In this document: positions 1 to 9,323 of the stretch, in pieces
Position numbering within the stretch: the stretch's first letter is position 1
Layout: every line of letters starts with the position of its first letter
DNA from: CAYWGR01 sp964458015
GTDB taxonomy: Bacteria > Planctomycetota > Planctomycetia > Pirellulales > Thermoguttaceae
Length of the DNA stretch: 60,475 bases
NCBI GenBank assembly: GCA_964458015.1
Contig: CAYWGR010000006.1
Coordinates: 1 to 60,475, forward strand
Direction: 5' to 3'
Translations under genes and position numbers: made by a program
The notes under the pieces: model-generated
The model's input: the letters and a program-made list of their open reading frames with translations, nothing else
Databases searched by the model: none
Told to the model about the DNA's origin: nothing

Positions 1-63
1 AGAAAAGACGGACGACAGCAAAGGCCGCTTGACTAAAACAACGATACTTGAAATAATCCTGGC

Positions 64-342
64 ATGAGCAAGAGCAAACCACAACCGACGTTGACCGACG
101 TGCTACGGGCCGCAATCCGCCGAAGCGGCTTGACGTACTACCGAATCAGCAAGGCAACCGAGATAGACGAAGCGACTCTTGGGCGCTTTGCTCGGGGCGC
201 GGCTTCCGTTCGACTCGACAAGGCCGTCCGGCTCGCCTCCTACTTTGGACTTCGGCTGGTGGCCGACCCAGACGCAAAACCGCCCGAACCGACGCCGGAC
301 AACCTGGCACGGCCGACACTGGCGAAACGAAAGGCGACATAA
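64..342 (+). CDS. XRE-family helix-turn-helix protein
   Basis: A 92-residue protein, almost all of it one helix-turn-helix domain (about residues 10-70). The segment around 'YRISKATEIDEATLGRF' reads as helix-turn-recognition helix of the XRE/Cro type: a buried hydrophobic pattern, then a polar recognition helix ending in 'RFARGAASV'. The tail is proline-rich and basic. It lies at the window edge upstream of a small membrane protein and a decayed integrase, so it is probably a regulator carried by the integrative element; that role is inference. The start is the first ATG in frame. Confidence 0.75.
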   Translation: MSKSKPQPTLTDVLRAAIRRSGLTYYRISKATEIDEATLGRFARGAASVRLDKAVRLASYFGLRLVADPDAKPPEPTPDNLARPTLAKRKAT

Positions 343-393
343 CCAACCGCTAAGGGAATCAATGCGTTCAACTTACCTGTAAGGTGGAGTGAA

Positions 394-660
394 ATGGACA
401 AGGTCTGGCTCTGGAGCGTTCTGGTTTACTATTTCGCAGTCAACGCGATTGTGCCGCGCATTTCCTGCCAATGGCCATTCCACAGAGAACGCCTGTGGTG
501 CTTTGGCGTCATTCCGCTCGCTCTCGCCATCATCGGCTTGTCTATCTATCGAAGTCAAAGGCAACGAGTAATAGCGTGGGTAGTCTTCGCACTTGCTGTC
601 ACTGGGATTTGCATATCATTCCAGCCCTGGTGTCTTAAGATCGGTCTGAACACTTGGTAG
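394..660 (+). CDS. Small hydrophobic membrane protein
   Basis: An 88-residue protein with three likely membrane segments (about residues 4-20, 36-52 and 60-78) and short basic loops (SRQRQR-like stretch between segments 2 and 3). No recognisable family. It sits between the XRE gene and the integrase remnant and is probably element cargo. Its hydrophobic pattern is stronger than expected by chance, but expression is unproven. An overlapping frame starting at 389 lacks this pattern and was left out. Confidence 0.5.
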   Translation: MDKVWLWSVLVYYFAVNAIVPRISCQWPFHRERLWCFGVIPLALAIIGLSIYRSQRQRVIAWVVFALAVTGICISFQPWCLKIGLNTW

Positions 661-718
661 TCACCGGCACTAACGAAACAGTGACCGGCATAACGAGGGC
701 AAACTGAAAGGCGAAATC

Positions 719-2517
719 ATGGGCGCAGTCTTCAAGAAAACCGCCACTAAACCGCTGCCGGCTGGGGCAAAGATCATTGTCCGCAAGGGGCAACGACTTG
801 CCGAGTGGAAGGACGCCAAGGGAAAGACGCGAACGGCACCACTTACCGTTGGCAAGGATGGCACCGACCGGCTGGTGATTACCGCCCGAACCTACACCGC
901 AAAGTTTCGGGACGGCTCGGGGATCGTTCAGACCGTGGCGACCGGCTGCCGCGACGAATCTGCCGCCCGTTCGATACTCGGCAAGTTGGAACGTCGGGCT
1001 GAACTGGTAAAAGGCGAAGTGATTACCGCTGCCGAAGACGCCGTGATTGACTATCAGAACATGCCGCTTGCCGATCATTTTGCCGCCTATCTGACGAAAC
1101 TTGAATCAGAAGACGCAACACCGATGCACCGCGCCAACGTGCGACGGGCGTTAGATCGACTGTCCGCCGATTGCCGATTCGCTCGGCTTGCCGATCTTGG
1201 CCGGGATTCTCTTGAAAGGTGGCTTGTGTCGCAAGAGAAGGCCGGCATGGGGGCTAGAACGTGAAACACGTATCGTTCGGCCGCGGTGGCATTCTGCAAT
1301 TGGGGCGTTGCGACGGGCCGGCTTCTCTCGAATCCATTTGCCGCCGTGGCGAAGGCTGACGAAGCTGCCGACCCGCGCCGGCAACGTAGGGCGCTTACCG
1401 AAGACGAATTGATGCGACTCTTGGACGTGGCACACCGCCGGCCGCGGTTGGATCGTTTGACCGTCTACCGGGGCAAGCGAAAAGGCGAAGTCTATGCCAA
1501 GCTGCGCCCGGAAGTGCAAACGCGACTGGAGCGGCTCGGGCGCGAACGGGCCTTGATCTACAAGACGCTGGTGCTGACCGGCCTACGCAAAGGCGAACTG
1601 GCTTCCATTACTGTCGGGCAAGTGGACCTCGATGCGCCCATGCCTTCCCTGGTGCTCGAAGCCACCGACGAAAAGAACCGAGAGGGATCGACGATACCAC
1701 TTCGCGCTGATCTTGCCGCCGATCTTCGAGCATGGCTTGCCGACAAGGTAACGGCTTTACAGGAAGCCGCCAGAGCTACGCCGGCCGTTCGATTCGACTC
1801 GAAAACACCAGAAGCATGAGAAACGCAACCAGGGCGATTCTACGGGACGAGAGGGGCAATCTTGTCTGCCGTTGACCCGGCTGCCGGCCGATATGCCGCT
1901 GTTCACTGTGCCCGTTGCCCTGGTGAGAATCTTGGACCGTGACCTTGGTTGCCGCCGGCATTGCTCGCCGGGTGGAAGTGTCGCCGGGCAAGTGGAAGAT
2001 CGACAAGCGGGACGAACGCGGCCGAACGGTTGACGTTCATGCCCTTCGCCATACTTTCGGCACGTTGTTGAGCAAGGGAGGGGTGAAACCTCGAACGGCA
2101 CAAGCCGCCATGCGGCATAGCAAGATTGACCTGACGATGAACGTCTACACCGATCCAAAGCTATTGGACGTGGCCGGAGCAATGGACGCACTGCCGGCTC
2201 TCCCTCTCGGGGATGGAAAGCAAAGGGCAGAAAACGTCCTAAGTACAACAGGCACCGATGATTCGATTGCTTCGCAGTTTGCACCAGAGTTTGCACCAAC
2301 TACTGGCAAAACACGCACATTGCGGTCAATTCTGGACAAGATTACAGGCAAAGCCGAGAAATCGAGGGCGACCGATCCCGTCGCCGTAAGTGCTTACCCC
2401 GTCAAACAAAACAACCCGCTGACAAGTGCTGTCAACGGGCTGCTTAATGTGGGCGGTAGAGGGCTCGAACCTCCGACCCCCAGCTTGTCGAGCTGGTGCT
2501 CTAACCAACTGAGCTAA
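719..2517 (+). pseudogene. Decayed tyrosine recombinase (integrase) of an integrative element
   Basis: Three consecutive pieces together make a phage-type integrase. Piece 1 (719-1264) is the N-terminal arm and core-binding domain and stops at an in-frame TGA at 1262-1264; the same frame resumes at once with 'NTYRSAAVAFCNWG', so a CGA arginine codon probably became TGA. Piece 2 (to 1819) has catalytic Arg I in 'LTGLRKGEL'. Around 1820-1870 the frame shifts: 'LPADMPLF' is read in a second frame from about 1872. Near 1940 it shifts again to piece 3, which has 'HALRHTFG' (His-x-x-Arg) and the nucleophile Tyr in 'MNVYTDPKLLDV'. All catalytic residues remain but one nonsense and two frameshift lesions make it non-functional unless they are sequence errors. 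The 3' end reads through the opposite-strand tRNA-Val, typical of an integrase beside its own attachment site. Confidence 0.88.
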
Positions 2518-2523
2518 CCGCCC
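2450..2523 (-). tRNA. tRNA-Val (GAC)
   Basis: On the minus strand the sequence folds as a full cloverleaf: acceptor GGGCGGT/ACCGCCC, a D arm with GCTC/GAGC, an anticodon stem CCAGC/GCTGG, a five-base variable loop, and a T arm GGAGG/CCTCT around TTCGAGC. The loop TCGACAA places GAC at positions 34-36 (valine). The discriminator is A and CCA is not encoded. Position 33 reads C instead of the nearly universal U. The integrase remnant points at the tRNA 3' end, so this is the likely integration target. Confidence 0.9.
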
Positions 2524-3048
2524 TGAGAATGATCCCGCCTCGATCCACTGTGGCGAAATCGACTGCATAATTCTGGCATCCCTTTTACTATCCGTCAACG
2601 GGGGCATCAACAGAAGTGCCAAGTCTAAGAAGAAACGACGCTTTGGCCCAAGCAAAACGAAGAGTTTCCTTCCGGAAACAATACTTAGAATGGCTGAGGG
2701 AATATTACGTTCTTGGCATCGTCTGTGGTTTGGGAAAGCTTGACGGTCCCAGGGCGCAGTAATTTTTTGTGGTCAAATTGGATAAGTTGTGGTACGGCAG
2801 CTTGGCAACAAGGCCGACGTACCGTCGGCTGCTAAACTTAAGTGCTTTTTGCGGTCTGCGGACAAAACCGCCATCATCTTTTACAGCAGAACCCACTAAT
2901 CGACGGCCCTTCTGCCCTTGCGGAAAGGTCCCGAAACGTCCTATACTTGAGGCACGTATTTCTCCCGGTGGGTGAATTTGCCGAGCGTCCTTTGTATCGA
3001 CGCCCCGCTTGCTGGGGGATCGCAGTTTACGAGGCTCATTGGAGTTCC
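2524..3048. other. Intergenic region between tRNA-Val and thrS
   Basis: About 525 bases without a convincing gene. An open frame runs from 2842 into thrS, but its product upstream of 3049 does not resemble the threonyl-tRNA synthetase N-terminal domain. The thrS promoter at 2918-2947 is the only signal I can support. Confidence 0.5.
2918..2947 (+). promoter_or_regulatory. Probable sigma70-type promoter of thrS
   Basis: TTGCGG at 2918-2923, an 18-base spacer and TATACT at 2942-2947. The start of transcription would fall near 2954, giving a leader of about 95 bases before the thrS ATG. No T-box element is apparent in that leader. Confidence 0.45.
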
Positions 3049-5003
3049 ATGCTTAAAGTCGCCCTTCCTGACGGAAAAATCCTCGAATATTCCCATCACG
3101 TTCGACCGATCGACATTGCCGCCGATATTGGCCCACGCCTGGCAAAAGCCACTCTGGCTGCTGAAGTAGACGGAAAGCTGGTAGGAGTCAACGACTCCCT
3201 GCCCACCGACGGTCAAATCGCTTTTCGCTTGATTACGAGCAAAGATCCCCAAGCGTTGGACCTGATCCGCCATTCCTGTGCGCATCTGATGGCCAGGGCG
3301 GTCATGCGGCTGTTTGATGGCGTCCAATTGGCTTTCGGTCCGACGGTGGCCGGCGGCTTTTACTACGATTTTGAGATGGAACACGCCCTGTCGGAGGCCG
3401 ATTTTCCCAAGATCGAGGCCGAGATGGCCAAGATCATCAAGGAGAACGAGCCTTTCGAGCGCGTTGAAATGGAACGCGACGCGGCCATCCAGTTATGCCG
3501 CGACTTGGGTCAATCGCTGAAGGTCGAGCATCTTGGTGAGGGCTTGGCCGACGAGTCGAAGATTTCGTTTTACCGCCAAGGCGAGTTCATGGATCTTTGC
3601 CGCGGTCCTCACGTGCCTTCGGCGGGCGTAATCGGCGCGTTCAAGATTCTATCCGTTGCCGGGGCTTACTGGAAAGGCGACGCCTCGCGTCAGCAGTTGC
3701 AGCGGCTCTATGGCACCGCTTTCTTCAGCAAACAAGAGCTCGACGACCATCTGCGTCAAGTCGAAGAGGCGAAACGCCGCGACCATCGCGTGCTGGGCCG
3801 CCAGCTTGAACTATTTCTCATCGACCCCGATGTGGGCCAAGGCCTGGTCTTTTGGTTGCCCAAGGGCGCGATTGTCCGCCGCGAACTGGAAAACTTCCTC
3901 TATGGCGAACTGATTCGCCGCGGCTACCAGCCCGTCTACACGCCGGTGATCGGCAACGTGCATTTGTACGAAACGTCGGGCCATTATCCTTATTATAAAG
4001 AGTCGCAGTTTCCGCCCATCGAAATGACCGACGGCGACCGTTACCTGTTGCGGCCGATGAATTGNNNNNNNNNNTGACGATTTACAAATCGAAGCCGCGC
4101 AGCTACCGTGATTTGCCGTTGCGGCTGGCTGAATTCGGCACGGTGCATCGTTTCGAGCAATCGGGCGAATTGAACGGCATGACCCGCGTGCGCGGATTCA
4201 CGCAAGACGACGCCCACATCTTCTGCACCGAAGACCAAGTGGCCGACGAGTTCCGCGGTTGCCTCGAGATGACACAATTCGTGCTGAAGATGCTCGGCTT
4301 CGACAAATACCGCGTTCGTCTAGGATTCCGCGATCCGGCCAGTGAGAAATACGTCGGCAGCGCCGAAACCTGGGAACGGGCCGAGGCGGCGCTCGAAGGC
4401 GTTTGCCGCGAGTTGAATTTGCCCGACCTGCACGTCGAGCGCGGCGAAGCTGCGTTTTACGGACCGAAGGCCGACTTCGTCGTGGCCGACTGCATCGGCC
4501 GCGAGTGGCAACTCGGCACCGTGCAGCTCGACTACAATTTGCCGAGCAAGCAGCGATTCGCATTGGAATACATCGGCGCCGACAACACAACGCACCAGCC
4601 GGTGATGATCCACCGCGCGCCGTTCGGATCGTTCGAGCGGTTCGTAGGCATGTTGATCGAGCATTTCGCCGGTGCATTTCCTCTCTGGCTAGCGCCCGAG
4701 CAGGTGCGAGTGATGGTCGTCAGTCAGAAAGTCGAGGAATACGGCCGCAACGTTGAACGGCAGCTTTCCGAAGCGGGGTTGCGAGTTTCGGGCGACTACC
4801 GGGCCGAGAAGATCGGCGCCAAGATCCGCGATGCCCAATTGGCCCTTGTTCCGTACATGCTGGTGATCGGCGGCCGGGAGGCCGAAGAAGGCAAAGTGGC
4901 CGTTCGCGACCGCATTGAAGGCGACCTGGGCGCGATGCCCTTGGCCGCTGCCATCGAGAAATTCCAAGCAGAAATCAAGGCGAAAACGCTGCGAGGAAAA
5001 TAA
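3049..5003 (+). CDS. thrS: Threonine--tRNA ligase (interrupted by a scaffold gap)
   Basis: Class II aminoacyl-tRNA synthetase charging tRNA-Thr in the cytoplasm. In order: N-terminal TGS domain (about residues 1-62, 'LPDGKILEY...'), the editing domain with 'HSCAHLMARAVMRLF' (HxxxH metal motif), the catalytic core with 'SYRDLPLRLAEFG' and 'RAPFGSFERFVGMLIEHFAG', and the anticodon-binding domain at the C-terminus. Start chosen at the ATG after GGAG (3041-3044), where TGS homology begins. Ten Ns at 4065-4074 split the gene and put the halves in different frames; the left part ends in 'RPMN' plus TG and the right part begins with TG plus 'TIYK'. The family motif NCPHHM fills this exactly with 11 missing bases, giving about 651 residues, a normal length. 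Followed by infC, a common pairing. Confidence 0.96.
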
Positions 5004-5044
5004 AGAAGGGCAAAGGGCTCGGCATTTTGCCGTTATCCCCCAGC

Positions 5045-5073
5045 TTGACAAGTCGTTATAATTCCGAAATACT
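5045..5073 (+). promoter_or_regulatory. Probable promoter of infC
   Basis: A perfect TTGACA (5045-5050), a 17-base spacer and AATACT (5068-5073) in the thrS-infC gap. The leader before infC would be about 115 bases, so infC need not depend on read-through from thrS. Confidence 0.45.
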
Positions 5074-5195
5074 GTACTAGGTTTTTTAGCGTTCTGGATA
5101 GCCAACGATCCGAGGCGGGAAAACTAACCAAAAACCGTTGTTCCATCGAGCTTTGGCAATCTAGACATCAAACAGTCCTTGGGAGTGTGTTGCTT

Positions 5196-5723
5196 ATGGG
5201 AAAATGGAGGCCGCCAGAGGCTACAAGCAAGCAGCGGATCAACGAACAAATCCGCGTTACTCCCGTCCGCGTGATCGGTGCGGATGGGGCCCAATTAGGA
5301 ATTCTGCCCACCGATGAGGCGTTGCGTGAAGCCCGTGCCGCCGAGCTCGATCTGGTCGAGGTAGCACCCGGCGAGCGTCCGCCTGTCTGCCGTATCATGG
5401 ACTACGGCAAGTTCAAGTATCAGCAGAAGAAACGGCAGCACAAAGGCCAACACGCTCATCAAGTCAAGCTCAAGGAAATCCGCGTCCGGCCCAAGACCGG
5501 CGACCATGACATCGAGGTGAAGGTCAACAAGGCGCGTGAATTTCTCGAACACAAAGACAAAGTGATCGTCACCGTGGTATTCCGTGGGCGAGAACTGGCT
5601 CACGTCGAGGAAGGCCGCAAAGTGATCGACGAAATTCTAGCCAAGCTGGAAGATGTGTCGAAAGTTGAAGCGGTGCCCGTCCATCACGGCCGGCGAATGG
5701 TTTGCACGCTGGCGCCGAAATAG
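5196..5723 (+). CDS. infC: Translation initiation factor IF-3
   Basis: Binds the 30S subunit, prevents premature 50S joining and proofreads start-codon selection. The 175-residue product has both halves: N-domain with 'INEQIRVTPVRVIGADGAQLG' and 'CRIMDYGKFKY', a lysine/glutamine-rich linker 'QQKKRQHKGQHAH', and C-domain 'KEIRVRPKTGDHDIEVKVNKA' to 'VVFRGRELAHVEEG'. The ATG at 5196 lies 10 bases after GGGAG (5181-5185); an in-frame GTG (5187) and TTG (5190) are alternatives, of interest because infC uses atypical starts in other bacteria. The usual downstream partners rpmI and rplT are absent; a strong terminator follows. Confidence 0.96.
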   Translation: MGKWRPPEATSKQRINEQIRVTPVRVIGADGAQLGILPTDEALREARAAELDLVEVAPGERPPVCRIMDYGKFKYQQKKRQHKGQHAHQVKLKEIRVRPKTGDHDIEVKVNKAREFLEHKDKVIVTVVFRGRELAHVEEGRKVIDEILAKLEDVSKVEAVPVHHGRRMVCTLAPK

Positions 5724-5798
5724 CGGCCTGTTTTTTCAACATCTAGGCGAAACCATTTTCGCCTGCCGTGGGAAAAAACGGAGCTTTTTGAAGAGAAC

Positions 5799-5871
5799 GA
5801 GACAGGATGCATAAGATTTCCGGGATTTTTCATGGAATCCCGGAAACCTTGTCAATCCTGTCTCTTTTTTT
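5799..5871 (+). terminator. Strong intrinsic terminator after infC
   Basis: A nested hairpin: outer arms GAGACAGGAT (5799-5808) and ATCCTGTCTC (5855-5864), inner arms TTTCCGGGATT (5817-5827) and AATCCCGGAAA (5836-5846), all perfect, followed by a run of eight T (5864-5871). It lies between infC and the convergent amidotransferase gene. Confidence 0.85.
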
Positions 5872-5884
5872 ATAAACTGTGGTT

Positions 5885-6601
5885 CTACCGTCCGCCGCAC
5901 ATCCGCGCGAATCGTCCAAACACCTCGGCAGCCATTGCCTGCATGCGCGGCAGCTCGACGGGCGTTTCGTTGCGAATACGCTGGGGATCCACATAATCCA
6001 AGCCGGCCAACTCACGACAATTGCCAGCCTCGGTCAGCCAATCTTCGATCATTCCGGCGGTCATCTCGATGTGAAACTGCACGCCGAAGGCACGATCCCC
6101 ATAGCGGAACGCTTGGTTTTCGCAATTCGGCCCGCTGGCCAAAGGAACCGCACCGGCAGGCAAATCAAACGTATCGCCATGCCACTGGAAAACAGTTCTT
6201 AAACCGCTTTGCGCAAACAGCGGATCCTCGGCCGCCGAGGGCAGCAGCTTGATCGAATGCCAACCAATCTCCTTAATCCAGTTCTTGTAAACCCGCGCTC
6301 CCAATGTTTTGGCCAACAGTTGTGCCCCGAGGCAAATGCCCAAGATTGGAAGCTTCAAGGCCAACGCTTCGGCGATCCATTGGACGTCGCGCGTCAAAAA
6401 GGGGTAGCGGTCCACTTCATCGACGTTCATCGGCCCGCCCAACACGACCAATCCGGCGGCCTGATCGAGCGGCAACCGCTCTGGGATTTCCTTCTGAAGA
6501 TCCACATAGTGGAATTCCAAACCGGCCTGCGTCAGGGCCGTTTCGAGCGTTCCCCCCGGCTCATGGGGCATGTGCAGCAAAATGAGAACTGTTTTTTTCA
6601 T
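5885..6601 (-). CDS. Type 1 glutamine amidotransferase
   Basis: A 238-residue stand-alone class I amidotransferase that would release ammonia from glutamine. The triad is visible: nucleophile Cys in 'ILGICLGAQLLAKTLGA', His and Glu in 'FGVQFHIEMT'; 'GLVVLGGPMNVDE' forms the oxyanion-side strand-turn. It resembles GMP-synthase-like stand-alone amidotransferases whose acceptor is unknown. The start is 'MKKTVLILLHM' at 6601; the upstream extension does not fit the fold. It is convergent with infC and divergent from the cysteine-cluster gene. Substrate cannot be deduced. Confidence 0.85.
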   Translation of the reverse strand: MKKTVLILLHMPHEPGGTLETALTQAGLEFHYVDLQKEIPERLPLDQAAGLVVLGGPMNVDEVDRYPFLTRDVQWIAEALALKLPILGICLGAQLLAKTLGARVYKNWIKEIGWHSIKLLPSAAEDPLFAQSGLRTVFQWHGDTFDLPAGAVPLASGPNCENQAFRYGDRAFGVQFHIEMTAGMIEDWLTEAGNCRELAGLDYVDPQRIRNETPVELPRMQAMAAEVFGRFARMCGGR

Positions 6602-6744
6602 TGTAAAATCATGGAGAGCTAAGGTAAAACTGCCACAAAAATCATACGTCGTTGCCCAAAGGGGCGGCAACCCTCTTTCGTCATTTCCCCCCGTTTGCTA
6701 GGCTGGTAGGTAGAAAATCAAGCGAAAGAGAAGGAGCAAATTCC

Positions 6745-7218
6745 ATGCCCGAGGCGACCTTGCCAATCGTTTCCGCCGTACCAGGCAAACCCAAACCCCG
6801 GCGTGAAGAGCTCGCCAAGGGCGAAAGTGCCTGTAACTATTGTGCCGCCAAGTGTTGCCGCTACTTTGCCCTGCCGATCGACGAGCCCACCGAATGGCAG
6901 GAGTTCGACTACATGCGGTGGTTTTTGCTGCACCGACACGCCGTCGTCTTCATCGAGGAAGGCTCGTGGTATTTGCTCGTCGAAACGCCGTGCCGTCACT
7001 TGCGCGACGACAACCTCTGCGGCATCTATGAAACACGGCCCCAGATCTGCCGCGACTACCACACCGATAATTGCGAATACGATGACGATTGGACCTACGA
7101 CCACCTTTGGGAAACGCCCGAGCAGATCGAGGAGTACGCCTTGGCCGTGCTCGGTCCTCGTAAAGGCGAGAGTTTCCGCAGCCCGAAACCGGCGCAAGAA
7201 AATGCAAGCAGTTGCTAA
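6745..7218 (+). CDS. YkgJ family cysteine-cluster protein
   Basis: A 157-residue protein with the cysteine pattern of the YkgJ/CxxCxxCC family, a putative Zn- or Fe-chelating domain: 'CNYCAAKCC' near residue 30, then 'CRHL', 'NLCGIYETRPQICRDY' and 'DNCEYD'. The start (ATG 6745) follows a clear AAGGAG at 6731-6736; an upstream in-frame extension lacks a ribosome site. The function of the family is not established. It stands just upstream of hisS. Confidence 0.85.
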   Translation: MPEATLPIVSAVPGKPKPRREELAKGESACNYCAAKCCRYFALPIDEPTEWQEFDYMRWFLLHRHAVVFIEEGSWYLLVETPCRHLRDDNLCGIYETRPQICRDYHTDNCEYDDDWTYDHLWETPEQIEEYALAVLGPRKGESFRSPKPAQENASSC

Positions 7219-7252
7219 TCCCTAGTCCTTAAACCTTAATCCCTTTCTTCCC

Positions 7253-8599
7253 GTGACCGAACCAACCCGCATTACACCCCGCACGTTAAAAGGTTTCCGC
7301 GACTATCGGCCCGAAGCGATGATTCCGCGTGAGCGTCTCATCGAGACTGCGCGTCGCGTCTATCGCTCCTACGGATTCTGCCCCATCGACACGCCCGCCC
7401 TCGAGTATCTGGAAATCCTTCAAGGCAAGGGCAGCGACGAAACCGACAAGCAGCTTTATAAGTTTCAAGACCACGGCGGCCGCTGGGTCGGGATGCGTTT
7501 CGACCTGACGGTGCCTTTGGCCCGATTCGCCGCGCAGCATATCAACGACTTGGGCATTCCATTGAAGCGTTATCACATCGCGACGGTTTGGCGCGGCGAA
7601 AACACGCAGCATGGCCGCTACCGCGAGTTCATGCAGTGCGATTTCGACACGATCGGCACTCGTTCGACCGCCGCGGACATTGAAACGGCCCTAGTGATCC
7701 ACGATCTTTTTCATGCGATTGGTTTTCAGCAATTCACGATTCGGCTCAACAACCGCATGGTGCTTTCCGGTCTGTTGGAGCGCATCGGCTTGGCCGACCG
7801 CGCTACGGCCGTGCTGCGGGCGTTGGACAAACTCGGCAAAATCGGTCCCGCGGCCGTCATCGGCGAAATGGTTTCCGCCGCCGGTGCTTCGCCCGAGCAA
7901 GCCCAACAGGTTTTGCAGCTCTCTGCCAATGCCGAAGACACCGACAATTACGCCATCCTGCGCAAAGTCGAGCCTCTGGTAGCAGGCAGTGAAACGGGTG
8001 AGGCGGGCATTGCGAAATTGAAAGAGGTGCTCGACGGAGCTATTGCCGCCGGCGTGTCGGCCGACCGTCTGCGGCTCGATCTTTCGATCGCCCGGGGTTT
8101 GGACTATTACACCGGCACGATTTTTGAGACGTTTTTGAACGCCTTGCCCACCATCGGCAGCGTCTGCTCGGGCGGACGCTACGACAACCTGGCCGGGCTG
8201 TTTACCTCGCAAGAATTGCCCGGCATCGGCGCCTCGTTGGGCCTCGATCGGTTGCTGGCGGCGATGGAAGAGCTTTGCATGGTGGAAAAAGTCGCCACGC
8301 CGGCCCCCGTCTTTATTCCGTTCTTCGACAAAGAGCGGCTGCACGACTATCTCCGCTTGGCCGCCGCGCTGCGCACCGCAGGCATCGGCGTGGAAGTGTT
8401 TCCCGATGCGAAAAAGCTCGGCCAGCAGCTAAAATACGCCGACCGTCGCGGTTTTCGCGTCGCCCTGATCGCCGGCGGCGACGAATTCCAAGCCGGCACG
8501 TGCCAGGTCAAAGATCTGCAATCCGGCACGAAGCAAGACGTGCCGCTGGAATCTGATGCGAAGAGTATTGTTGCCGCGGTAAGAACGATATTAGGGTAG
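7253..8599 (+). CDS. hisS: Histidine--tRNA ligase
   Basis: Class II synthetase charging tRNA-His. The 448 residues show the family motifs: 'RFDLTVPLARF' (motif 2 region), 'YHIATVWRGENTQHGRYREFMQCDFD', the histidine-binding 'RGLDYYTGTIFETF', motif 3 'GIGASLGLDRLL', and a C-terminal anticodon domain beginning about 'PVFIPFF' with 'GIGVEVFPDAKKLGQQLKYADRRG'. The start is a GTG at 7253 that gives the expected N-terminus 'TEPTRITPRTLKGFRDYRP'. Length is normal. Confidence 0.96.
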   Translation: MTEPTRITPRTLKGFRDYRPEAMIPRERLIETARRVYRSYGFCPIDTPALEYLEILQGKGSDETDKQLYKFQDHGGRWVGMRFDLTVPLARFAAQHINDLGIPLKRYHIATVWRGENTQHGRYREFMQCDFDTIGTRSTAADIETALVIHDLFHAIGFQQFTIRLNNRMVLSGLLERIGLADRATAVLRALDKLGKIGPAAVIGEMVSAAGASPEQAQQVLQLSANAEDTDNYAILRKVEPLVAGSETGEAGIAKLKEVLDGAIAAGVSADRLRLDLSIARGLDYYTGTIFETFLNALPTIGSVCSGGRYDNLAGLFTSQELPGIGASLGLDRLLAAMEELCMVEKVATPAPVFIPFFDKERLHDYLRLAAALRTAGIGVEVFPDAKKLGQQLKYADRRGFRVALIAGGDEFQAGTCQVKDLQSGTKQDVPLESDAKSIVAAVRTILG

Positions 8600-8700
8600 A
8601 CAGTTTAGCAAGTGGGCTTGTCGGCTGCATTTGGGGCGCAACGGGAAGGCAATAAATATCCTCCCGTGATGCAACCAAAGTGCTTAGGGGACCCTGCTTG

Positions 8701-9315
8701 ATGTCACAACTTAAAACGATTGCGACCTTTCTTACGCCGGAAGACGCCAATCTTGCCCGCTGCATTCTCGATGGTGAGGGCATTTCTTCCTACTTGGAAT
8801 GTGAGACAACGATTGGCATGGTGTGGTGGTGGAGCAATGCCGCTGGAGGCGTGAAACTTCAGGTGGCGGAAGCCGACGAACAGCGAGCAAGAGAAATTCT
8901 TGCGGAAGACTCCGCACCTGAAAATACAACGGAAGCTGTTCGCATCTGTTCCCACTGCGGCGAGGAAATACCCCGTGGCTTCGACATTTGCTGGTCGTGT
9001 GAGTCCCCCGTAAATGACGACGTCTCCGCGACATCCGTAAAGGCGGCCGTCTTGCCGGCATCGCAAGGTCGGGAGCCGGAGGATGAAACGGAATATCCCA
9101 ACGATGAAAATGCGGCACGAGCTTATCGAGCGGCGGTGTTCGGCATTGCGATTTGTCCGCCCCTGGTCAGCTTTTATTCCGCTTGGCTGCTTCTAAAAAT
9201 TGCCCTCGAAAACCAGCCGCTCAGTGAAAAAGGCAAAAAACAATACCACAGGGCGATGATCGTCAACTTGATCGTATGCGTTCTTTGCGGATGGTTTTTT
9301 ATTAGACTATTGTAG
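8701..9315 (+). CDS. DUF2007 and zinc-ribbon membrane protein
   Basis: A 204-residue protein of three parts: an N-terminal DUF2007-like domain (residues 1-65, 'TIATFLTPEDANLARCILDGEGI', 'GGVKLQVAEADEQRAREIL'), a two-CxxC zinc ribbon ('ICSHCGEEI...ICWSCESP', about 81-101), an acidic linker, then two membrane helices separated by a short charged loop. This architecture suggests a membrane-anchored sensor or adaptor; DUF2007 is annotated as putative signal transduction in databases but its role is unproven. The ATG at 8701 was chosen because homology begins there. It ends eight bases before the HYExAFE gene, so the two are likely cotranscribed. Confidence 0.75.
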   Translation: MSQLKTIATFLTPEDANLARCILDGEGISSYLECETTIGMVWWWSNAAGGVKLQVAEADEQRAREILAEDSAPENTTEAVRICSHCGEEIPRGFDICWSCESPVNDDVSATSVKAAVLPASQGREPEDETEYPNDENAARAYRAAVFGIAICPPLVSFYSAWLLLKIALENQPLSEKGKKQYHRAMIVNLIVCVLCGWFFIRLL

Positions 9316-9323
9316 CTTTTGTT

